From positions 62,001 to 126,000 of the forward strand of contig NZ_CYGY02000046.1 in assembly GCF_900007165.1 (NCBI RefSeq): a DNA stretch of 64,000 nucleotides. The letters run 5' to 3'. The notes beneath the pieces are model-generated. The model saw only the letters and a program-made list of their open reading frames with translations. It was not told where the DNA came from and searched no databases. This stretch comes from Paraburkholderia piptadeniae. Lineage in GTDB: Bacteria; Pseudomonadota; Gammaproteobacteria; Burkholderiales; Burkholderiaceae. The position numbers and the translations under genes were made by a program. Of this stretch, positions 43,772 to 50,913 are shown in pieces. The first letter of the stretch is position 1, and each line of letters begins with the position of its first letter.

Positions 43772-45631
43772 ATGTCGCTGATACTTTCCCGCCGGGATCT
43801 GAATTTCCTGCTCTACGAATGGCTTGGCGTCGAGCAACTCGCGCAAATGCCGCGCTACGCCGACCATTCGCGCGAAACGTTCGACGCTGCGCTCGATACC
43901 TGCGAACAGATCGCCACCGAATTGTTCGCCACGCACAACAAGAAGAACGACCAGCACGAACCGCACTTCGACGGCGAGCGCGTTCATGTGATTCCCGAGG
44001 TCAAGACGGCGCTCGATGCGTTCTGCGCCGCAGGTCTCATGGCCGCCGGGCAGGACTACGATCTCGGCGGCATGCAGCTTCCGCTCGTCGTCGAAAAGGC
44101 GTGCTTCGCCTGGTTCCTCGCCGCGAATATCGGCACGGCCGCCTATCCGTTCCTGACCATCGGCAACGCAAACCTGTTGCTCGCGCACGGAACGCCAGCG
44201 CAGATCGACGCATTCGTGCGCCCGGAGATGGAGGGTCGATTCTTCGGGACGATGTGTCTTTCCGAGCCGCAAGCGGGTTCGTCACTCTCCGACATCACGA
44301 CGCGCGCCGAATACGAGGGAGAGTCTTCGCTGGGCGCGCAGTACCGCCTGCGAGGAAACAAGATGTGGATCTCTGGCGGTGAACATGAACTCGCCGAGAA
44401 CATCGTGCATCTGGTTCTCGCCAGGATTCCCGGCGCGGACGGCAAGATGACGCCCGGCGTCAGGGGTATTTCGCTCTTCATCGTGCCGAAGTACTTGCCT
44501 GGCGAAAACGGCGCGCCTGGCGAACACAACGACGTGGTGTTGGCGGGCCTCAATCACAAGATGGGCTATCGCGGCACGACCAATTGTCTCCTGAACTTCG
44601 GCGAAGGGACGAAGTACACGCCCAGCGGGCGCGCGGGCGCGATCGGGTATCTCGTCGGCAAACCCGGCGCGGGACTCGCATATATGTTCCACATGATGAA
44701 CGAGGCGCGCATCGGCGTGGGTCTTGGCGCGGCGGCGCTCGGCTACACGGGTTATCTGCACGCGCTCGACTATGCGCGCAACCGGCCACAGGGACGCATT
44801 GCGGGCGCAGCCGGAAAAGACGCCGCCAGCCCGCAAGTAAAGCTCATCGAGCACGCCGACATTCGCCGCATGTTGCTCGCTCAAAAGAGCTATGTGGAAG
44901 GCGCGCTCGCACTCAATCTCTATTGTGCGAAGCTCGTCGACGACGCGCGCGCGTCCCAATCGGACGACGACGCACACGCGGCACACGACTGTACGCTGCT
45001 GCTCGACATCCTCACGCCGATCGCCAAGAGCTGGCCGTCGCAATGGTGTCTCGAAGCGAACAATCTCTCGATCCAGGTGCACGGCGGTTATGGCTACACG
45101 CGGGAGTACAACGTCGAGCAGTTCTGGCGCGACAACCGTCTCAATCCGATCCACGAGGGCACGCACGGCATTCAGGCGCAGGACCTGCTGGGCCGCAAGG
45201 TCACGATGCAGGAGGGCGCCGCGCTGCGCCTTCTGCTCGGTCGTATCCGCGCGACGATCGCACGGGCGGCCGGAGAAGACGCCGCGCTCGCCGAATGGGC
45301 GCAAAGCCTTCACGCGATGATCGCGCGTCTCGAAGAAGTCACCAGCGCGCTGTGCTCGACCGATGATCGGGCTCTGGCGCTCGCCAACGCATCGGTGTAT
45401 CTGGAGGCATTCGGCCATGTGACGCTTGCATGGATCTGGCTCGAACAGGCGCTCGTCGCGCAGTGCGCGATCGACAAAGACACATCCGGCGAGCGCCCGG
45501 AGTTCTACCGAGGCAAGCTCGCTGCCGCTGGCTGGTACTTTCGCTGGGAATTGCCGCGTGTGGCAGCGCAGTTCGACCTGCTCGCATCCCTCGACAGCAC
45601 CACGCTCGACATGCGGGATGCGTGGTACTGA
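43772..45631 (+). CDS. acyl-CoA dehydrogenase, long DmdC-like form
   Basis: The protein has 619 residues, longer than the usual 380-400 because of N- and C-terminal extensions typical of the DmdC/AidB-like group. It shows the FAD/substrate loop GTMCLSEPQAGSSLSDITTRA, KMWISGGEHEL, and LSIQVHGGYGYTREYNVEQFWRD. The catalytic base is Glu462 in NPIHEGTHGIQAQDLLGRK. It oxidises an acyl-CoA at C2-C3, passing electrons to ETF. It is followed by an SDR and a gamma-carbonic anhydrase on the same strand. Confidence 0.92.
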   Translation: MSLILSRRDLNFLLYEWLGVEQLAQMPRYADHSRETFDAALDTCEQIATELFATHNKKNDQHEPHFDGERVHVIPEVKTALDAFCAAGLMAAGQDYDLGGMQLPLVVEKACFAWFLAANIGTAAYPFLTIGNANLLLAHGTPAQIDAFVRPEMEGRFFGTMCLSEPQAGSSLSDITTRAEYEGESSLGAQYRLRGNKMWISGGEHELAENIVHLVLARIPGADGKMTPGVRGISLFIVPKYLPGENGAPGEHNDVVLAGLNHKMGYRGTTNCLLNFGEGTKYTPSGRAGAIGYLVGKPGAGLAYMFHMMNEARIGVGLGAAALGYTGYLHALDYARNRPQGRIAGAAGKDAASPQVKLIEHADIRRMLLAQKSYVEGALALNLYCAKLVDDARASQSDDDAHAAHDCTLLLDILTPIAKSWPSQWCLEANNLSIQVHGGYGYTREYNVEQFWRDNRLNPIHEGTHGIQAQDLLGRKVTMQEGAALRLLLGRIRATIARAAGEDAALAEWAQSLHAMIARLEEVTSALCSTDDRALALANASVYLEAFGHVTLAWIWLEQALVAQCAIDKDTSGERPEFYRGKLAAAGWYFRWELPRVAAQFDLLASLDSTTLDMRDAWY

Positions 45632-45651
45632 TCACCCTCGTCGATGAAAAC

Positions 45652-46434
45652 ATGAACCACATACAACGACTGTTCGATCTCACGGGCAAGACGGCCGTAA
45701 TCACGGGAGGCTCGCGCGGGCTCGGTCTACAGATCGCCGAGTGCCTCGGCGATCTGGGCGCGCGGCTCGTGCTCAGCGCGCGCAAGGCGGACGAACTGGA
45801 GGCTGCGCGGACGCATCTCGCAACGCGCGGCGTCGAAGCCGAATGGATCGCCGCCGACGGCGCACGCGAAAGCGACATCGGCCGCCTCGCCGATCAAGCT
45901 CTCTCGCGCCTGGGCCATGTCGACATTCTCGTGAACAACGCTGGCGCCACCTGGGGCGCACCGGCCGAAGCATACCCGCTCGACGCCTGGGACAAGGTCA
46001 TGAACCTGAACGTGCGCGGACTGTTTCTGCTCACGCAGCACTTCGGCAGGAAATCCATGATTCCGCGCCGATACGGCCGCATCATCAACATCGCTTCAAT
46101 TGCGGGGCTATCGGGCAATGCGCCAGGCACCATGCAGACGATCGCATACAACACGTCGAAGGGCGCTGTCGTCAACTTCACCCGCGCGCTTGCAGGGGAA
46201 TGGGGCGTGTACAACATCACCGTCAATGCGCTCGCGCCGGGCTTCTTCCCTTCGAAGATGACGCAAGGGTCGCTCGACCGGCTTGGTGTAGAGAGCATGT
46301 GCACGGGTGTGCCGTTGCAACGCCTCGGTGACCACGAGGACCTAAAGGGCGCGGCAGCCCTGTTTGCAAGCGACGCGGGCAAGCACATTACGGGGCAGAT
46401 TCTCGCTGTGGACGGTGGTATCAGCGCCGTGTGA
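45652..46434 (+). CDS. SDR-family 3-oxoacyl-type reductase/dehydrogenase
   Basis: The protein has 260 residues. Intact SDR features are ITGGSRGLG, NNAG, Ser in INIASIAGLSG, and Y-NTS-K in AYNTSKGAV. APGFFPSKMTQGSL and a C-terminal VDGGISAV follow. The pattern matches gluconate 5-dehydrogenase/3-oxoacyl-ACP reductase-like SDRs. It starts 20 bases after the acyl-CoA dehydrogenase, so it may act on a hydroxyacyl intermediate. ATG 45652 is chosen without a strong ribosome site. Confidence 0.88.
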   Translation: MNHIQRLFDLTGKTAVITGGSRGLGLQIAECLGDLGARLVLSARKADELEAARTHLATRGVEAEWIAADGARESDIGRLADQALSRLGHVDILVNNAGATWGAPAEAYPLDAWDKVMNLNVRGLFLLTQHFGRKSMIPRRYGRIINIASIAGLSGNAPGTMQTIAYNTSKGAVVNFTRALAGEWGVYNITVNALAPGFFPSKMTQGSLDRLGVESMCTGVPLQRLGDHEDLKGAAALFASDAGKHITGQILAVDGGISAV

Positions 46435-46471
46435 GCGGATTTGCATCGTCCCTTTTCGATTCGGTGACCCT

Positions 46472-46996
46472 ATGGCGATCTATCAGCTTGGCAAGCACAA
46501 ACCGGTGATCGATGTCGATGCCTACGTCGCGCTCGAGGCCACACTCATCGGCAACGTCACGGTTGGCGCGCGTGCGAGCGTGTGGCCGGGCGCGGTCCTG
46601 CGCGGGGATAACGACGCTATTGTTGTCGGAGCGGGCAGCAGTGTGCAGGAAGGCGTCGTGCTGCATACGGTTCACGGGTGCCCGCTCGTCGTCGGCAAGC
46701 ACGTGACAATCGGGCATCAGGCCGTGCTGCATGGTTGCACCATCGAGGACGGCGCGCTGATTGGAATTGGCGCGGTCGTGCTCGATGGCGCCGTGATCGG
46801 CCGGGAGTGTCTGGTCGGCGCCCGCGCGCTCGTGACTGAAGGAAAAGTTTTCCCGCCTCGTTCGCTCATTCTCGGCGCCCCGGCACGTGTTGTCCGTGCG
46901 CTGACCGACAACGATATCGCACGGCTGCATGAGGGCGCAGCGCACTATGCAGAGGGGCAAGCGACCTACCGTACGGCGCTTCAGCGGATCAGCTAG
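46472..46996 (+). CDS. gamma-class carbonic anhydrase-like hexapeptide protein
   Basis: The protein has 174 residues and a left-handed beta-helix of hexapeptide repeats (IGNVTVGARASVWPGAVLRGD). Zinc ligands are expected at His65 (VVLHTVHG), His82 and His87 (GHQAVLHGCTIEDG). The C-terminus is helical. The PaaY/CaiE/YrdA group includes thioesterases in CoA pathways, and here the gene follows an acyl-CoA dehydrogenase, so a CoA-related role is as likely as carbonic anhydrase activity. Confidence 0.9.
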   Translation: MAIYQLGKHKPVIDVDAYVALEATLIGNVTVGARASVWPGAVLRGDNDAIVVGAGSSVQEGVVLHTVHGCPLVVGKHVTIGHQAVLHGCTIEDGALIGIGAVVLDGAVIGRECLVGARALVTEGKVFPPRSLILGAPARVVRALTDNDIARLHEGAAHYAEGQATYRTALQRIS

Positions 46997-47143
46997 CGAT
47001 TTCCATGGTCAGGCGCGATTGCAGCAAAGCTTCTGCTCAAACGTCTGCTCGACCTCAAAATGAGCCATTGATGCCTCGCCGCTGCTTCGGACTGCGGGTC
47101 GCTAACCGCCGTTTCCGTCGGTAGGAAGGCAAGCAGAAAGCCC

Positions 47144-47962
47144 TCAGACCTTGCCCGGCCCGACGCACAGCGCGAACAGTTGCCGCTGGCTCGAAATGCC
47201 GAGCCGCCGGAACGCGCGCTTCTGATACGTGACGACGCTCGTCGCCTTGATCCCCATCGTGTCGCCGATTTCCTGCGCGGTGCGTCCTTCGAGCACGCCC
47301 GTCAGCACGTCGAGTTCGCGCTTCGACAGCTCGGGGCAGATGCCGCGCACGCGCGCGAGCATCAGGTGCGAGATCGCCAGGTCGCGCTGCCCGCAGATCG
47401 CATAGTGATGCTTCGCCGCGTGCGCGATCAGCGGCGCCATCGCTTCGATCAATGCGATTTCGCGCGGATGGTAATTGCCGAAGCGGCGGTCGCGATACAG
47501 ATTCACCGACAGCCAGATATCGGGTGTCGGCTGCACGAGCAGCGACACCCGGTCCGACACGTTCGGCTGCTGATAGCAGGCGGCCCGGTATGCTTCGTTG
47601 AGAATGTCGTCGCTCGTCTGCTGATGCAGCACGAGCGTCGAGCCAGGCCTGTCGTTGCGCGCCGACGAGACGATCTTCTGGTTGCCGTCGAGCGCATAGA
47701 AGTGGCGCGCGTAAGTATCGGCGACATCGCGCAGAAAGCGCCCGCCGCGATGGTCGGCCACCGACACCGTGCGCGGCCGATTGCCGAACTCGTACGCGAA
47801 GATCGTGCACTGCGAAATCGCGGCGATATCGCCGAGCAGCTTCAGCACTTCGGCGGCGAGCGCGTTCGAGTCGTCGCTGCCGATCGACGACACGAGCCCC
47901 GTCGCGCGGCTGAGATCCAGCTGCCCTTGCGAGACGGGACGGTCAAGGCGCCATGAACGCAT
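47144..47962 (-). CDS. LuxR-family transcriptional regulator
   Basis: The protein has 272 residues. The C-terminal LuxR/GerE HTH (about 214-268) reads LSKRELDVLTGVLEGRTAQEIGDTMGIKATSVVTYQKRAF. The N-terminal 190 residues are a sensor domain without an obvious receiver or autoinducer motif. It is divergent from the selenium-binding-protein gene (283-base shared region) and a likely regulator of it. The ATG at 47962 has a modest ribosome site. Confidence 0.88.
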   Translation of the reverse strand: MRSWRLDRPVSQGQLDLSRATGLVSSIGSDDSNALAAEVLKLLGDIAAISQCTIFAYEFGNRPRTVSVADHRGGRFLRDVADTYARHFYALDGNQKIVSSARNDRPGSTLVLHQQTSDDILNEAYRAACYQQPNVSDRVSLLVQPTPDIWLSVNLYRDRRFGNYHPREIALIEAMAPLIAHAAKHHYAICGQRDLAISHLMLARVRGICPELSKRELDVLTGVLEGRTAQEIGDTMGIKATSVVTYQKRAFRRLGISSQRQLFALCVGPGKV

Positions 47963-48246
47963 GATCGATTGCTACCAGAAGCGGCGGGAAATGACGGAGT
48001 AATCACATCATTTTAATCCGCGCGCCCCGCGCGCATGCGCGAACGCGGCTATCGCGTCCGATCCGCTGCGATCGCGGCCGCCGCGCTCGCCGTGCGCGCA
48101 CAAAAAGCCGGTCCGAAAGCGAATGAACTCACGCGTCGCTTTTAAATTGCCTACAGTGAAAACCTCGCACATGCACGCCGCCGTTTTTTTGTAGCCGGCG
48201 CGCATGCATCGCGTGCCGCATCGCAACATCCTTCGGAGAGTGAGAT

Positions 48247-49641
48247 ATGGCGACCTGGAAACCCGATCCGACCTTCTATCCTTCCGCTCGCATGGCGGGC
48301 AGCGCGCCGAAGGAAACCGTCGCGTATGTGGCAAGCTTCGATCCGTCGCGCGAAACGCCCGACGAGCTCGCCGTCGTCGATGTCGATCCCGACTCGGCGG
48401 ACTACGGCCGCATCGTCAGCAGCGTGCCGATGCCGAACACGGGCGACGAGCTGCATCACTTCGGCTGGAACGCGTGCAGCTCGTGCCTGTGCCCGAACGC
48501 GCCGCATCCCCATACGGAGCGCCGCTATCTTGTCGTGCCTGGGCTGCGCTCGTCGCGCATCCACATACTCGATACGAAGCCCGACAAGCGGAATCCGCAG
48601 ATCGTGCGCGTGCTCGAACCCGCCGAAGTCGCGGAAAAAGCGGGCTATACGCGGCCTCATACCGTGCACTGCGGGCCAGCCGGCATCTACGTGGTGTCGC
48701 TCGCGAACGCGCAGGGCGAAGCGCCCGGCGGCATCTTTCTGATGGACCACGAAACGTTCGATATTCGCGGCCAATGGGAAATCGATCGCGGCCCGCAGCA
48801 GATTTCGTACGACGGCTGGTGGCATCTCGGCTACGACACCGTTGTGACGAGCGAATGGGGCTTGCCCGCGACCTTCGAAAACGGCCTCGTGCCGGAAGTG
48901 CTGCTCGGCGGCCAGTACGGGCATCGTCTGCACTTCTGGGACATGAACACGCGCAAGCACAAGCAGGTCGTCGACTTCGGCGCGGAGAACCAGTTGGTGT
49001 TCGAACTGCGCCCCGCGCATGATCCGACCAAGGCCTATGGCTTCGTCAATTCGGTGATCAGCCTGAAAGACCTGTCGGCGTCGATCTGGACGTGGTATCG
49101 CGAAGGCGATCAATGGGCTGCGCGCAAAGTCATCGAGATTCCCGCCGAACCCGCCGATGCGTCGCAGCTTCCGCCGATGCTCAAAGGCTTCGGCGCGGTG
49201 CCGCCGCTTGTCACCGATATCGCGCTGTCGCTCGACGACCACTTCCTGTACGTGTCGTGCTGGGGCACGGGCGACCTGAAGCAATACGACGTCTCCGATC
49301 CGATGAGGCCCGAACTGACGGGCACGGTGCGCATCGGCGGCATTGCCGCGCGCGCGACGCATGCGGGCGCGGGCGGTCGTCCGCTGAACGGCGGCCCGCA
49401 GATGGTCGAAGTGAGCCGCGACGGCAGCCGCGTGTACTTCACGAACTCGCTGTACGGCGCAATCGACGAGCAGTTCTACACGGAAGGCATCGACGGCTGG
49501 ATGGTCCGGCTGAATGCGGACAAGAGCGGCGGACTCACGGTCGCGGACGACTTCTTCGTCGACTGGCCAAAGTCGCATCGTCCGCATCAGATACGGCTCG
49601 AAGGCGGAGACGCGTCGTCGGATTCGTATTGCTATCCGTGA
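48247..49641 (+). CDS. selenium-binding protein/methanethiol oxidase family (SELENBP1)
   Basis: The protein has 464 residues of the SBP56 family: a beta-propeller with PNTGDELHHFGWNACSSCLC, RPHTVHCGPAGIYVVSLAN and HLHFWD-like strands. His residues in HHFGWN, PHTVHC and RPHQIRLEGGD are the candidate copper ligands. Characterised homologues oxidise methanethiol. There is no signal peptide in the chosen start, although some bacterial homologues are periplasmic. The ribosome site CGGAGAGTGAG is good. It is followed 28 bases later by a membrane protein gene. Confidence 0.9.
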   Translation: MATWKPDPTFYPSARMAGSAPKETVAYVASFDPSRETPDELAVVDVDPDSADYGRIVSSVPMPNTGDELHHFGWNACSSCLCPNAPHPHTERRYLVVPGLRSSRIHILDTKPDKRNPQIVRVLEPAEVAEKAGYTRPHTVHCGPAGIYVVSLANAQGEAPGGIFLMDHETFDIRGQWEIDRGPQQISYDGWWHLGYDTVVTSEWGLPATFENGLVPEVLLGGQYGHRLHFWDMNTRKHKQVVDFGAENQLVFELRPAHDPTKAYGFVNSVISLKDLSASIWTWYREGDQWAARKVIEIPAEPADASQLPPMLKGFGAVPPLVTDIALSLDDHFLYVSCWGTGDLKQYDVSDPMRPELTGTVRIGGIAARATHAGAGGRPLNGGPQMVEVSRDGSRVYFTNSLYGAIDEQFYTEGIDGWMVRLNADKSGGLTVADDFFVDWPKSHRPHQIRLEGGDASSDSYCYP

Positions 49642-49669
49642 GCGCAGGCGGCAGCGAAAGGCGAGCGCG

Positions 49670-50281
49670 ATGAACGGCGTATGGGCAACTGTGATCGGCA
49701 GCGGGATTTTCCATGGCGTGAATCCCGCGATGGGGTGGCTCTTCGCCGCCGCGCTCGGGCTTCAGCACGGCAGCCGCAAGGCGCTGCTGATGGCGTTGCC
49801 GCCGCTCGCGCTCGGGCACGCCGTCTCCGTCATGTTCCTTACCACGTCGGCCGTCGCGCTCGGGCTCTTCACGCACACCGAGCATCTGCGCGTGTTCATG
49901 GGCGCGCTGCTGATCGCGTGGGCCGCGTATCACCATTTCTACGGACACCGGCAGCGCGTGCGCATCGGCATGACGGCGGGCTTCGTCGGACTGGCGCTGT
50001 GGTCGGCGGCCATGGCGACGATGCACGGCGCCGGCCTGATGCTGCTGCCCGCGCTGTTGCCGATGTGCGGCGCGGGAATGCCCGTCGGCAGCTCGCTCGA
50101 ATCGGTCGGACAGGTCACGGCCGTGCACACCCTCGTGACGCTCGCGACGGCGGGCGCGATCGCGCTCGCGGCCTATCAGTACCTGGGGCTCGGCATGCTG
50201 CGGCGTGGCTGGATCAATTTCGACTGGCTCTGGTGCGGCGCGCTGACCGTCACGGGCGCGCTGCTGATCGTCACCGGCTAA
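49670..50281 (+). CDS. integral membrane protein paired with SELENBP1
   Basis: The protein has 203 residues and about six membrane spans. It begins VIGSGIFHGVNPAMGWLFAAALGLQHGSRKALLMALPPLALGHA, with His residues in HGVNPAMGW, GLQHG and AYHHFYGH. These conserved His/Asn-containing helices recall HupE/UreH-type metal permeases, though I cannot place it firmly. Coupled to a metal-dependent SELENBP1 homologue, a metal supply role is plausible. Confidence 0.75.
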   Translation: MNGVWATVIGSGIFHGVNPAMGWLFAAALGLQHGSRKALLMALPPLALGHAVSVMFLTTSAVALGLFTHTEHLRVFMGALLIAWAAYHHFYGHRQRVRIGMTAGFVGLALWSAAMATMHGAGLMLLPALLPMCGAGMPVGSSLESVGQVTAVHTLVTLATAGAIALAAYQYLGLGMLRRGWINFDWLWCGALTVTGALLIVTG

Positions 50282-50304
50282 CCGTTCGGCACTGCGCGGC
50301 CGTG

Positions 50305-50325
50305 TCCCGAAAAACCTCACCTTTA
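50305..50325 (+). repeat. dispersed CTCCCG..CTCACC element, copy 2
   Basis: TCCCGAAAAACCTCACCTTT, 24 bases after the membrane-protein stop. It is the first of three copies in 50305-50471. Confidence 0.6.
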
Positions 50326-50369
50326 GCGACAGTGCCGTGCGGATTGTGGGGCAACTCACCATCGCGCGG

Positions 50370-50391
50370 CTCCCGAATAGCCTCACACAAG
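50370..50391 (+). repeat. dispersed CTCCCG..CTCACC element, copy 3
   Basis: CTCCCGAATAGCCTCACACA, then AG. It is preceded at 50354 by GCAACTCACCATCGCG, which is echoed before copy 4 by GACTCACCGTTGCG. Confidence 0.5.
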
Positions 50392-50448
50392 CACATTCGT
50401 GAGCGCGTTGGCATCGGGCAGACTCACCGTTGCGACAATTGTCAAAGG

Positions 50449-50471
50449 CTCCCGTATTTCCTCACCTCAAG
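50449..50471 (+). repeat. dispersed CTCCCG..CTCACC element, copy 4
   Basis: CTCCCGTATTTCCTCACCTC, then AAG. It is third of the cluster, 79 bases after copy 3, and lies just before the convergent MazG-like gene. Confidence 0.6.
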
Positions 50472-50514
50472 ACGGGTTTGCCCCTTTTCTTCGCGCAACA
50501 GGTCGAGCGGAACG

Positions 50515-50880
50515 CTACTCGTACTCGGAGTATTTGCGCGAATCGCCGCGCACCTTGTGCGCCGGATACTTCGCGCGATTCAGCTCGATCTTCTCCAGCA
50601 CGGCCACATACAGATCAACGTCGAGACGATCGGCGAGCATCACGAGGTACGCGAGCACATCGGCCATCTCGTGACGGATCGCGGTGAGCTTGTCGTCGGC
50701 GAGTTCGCTCTTTTCGCCCGACTCCAGCCACTGAAACGGCTCCAGCAGTTCGCTCGCCTCGACGCTCAACGCCGTCGCCAGATTCTTTGGCGAATGAAAG
50801 CGCGACCAGTCGCGCTCGCTGACGAACTGCCGCAACAGATCGCGCACCGCGACGAGATCGCTGCTGCGTTCCTTCTCCAT
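50515..50880 (-). CDS. MazG-like nucleotide pyrophosphohydrolase
   Basis: The protein has 121 residues and one all-alpha NTP-PPase domain. The Mg-binding acidic residues appear as VEASELLEPFQW and RHEMADVLAYLVMLADRL (the EExxE...ExxD pattern). DWSRFHSPKNLA at the front is typical of the RS21-C6/DCTPP1-like subgroup, which hydrolyses dCTP analogues. It is a house-cleaning enzyme. It ends 33 bases downstream of the penicillin-acylase gene start-to-stop unit on the same strand, so the two may be co-transcribed. Confidence 0.9.
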   Translation of the reverse strand: MEKERSSDLVAVRDLLRQFVSERDWSRFHSPKNLATALSVEASELLEPFQWLESGEKSELADDKLTAIRHEMADVLAYLVMLADRLDVDLYVAVLEKIELNRAKYPAHKVRGDSRKYSEYE

Positions 50881-50913
50881 ACGCTCACTCCACGAAAATC
50901 TTCAATATAGCGA

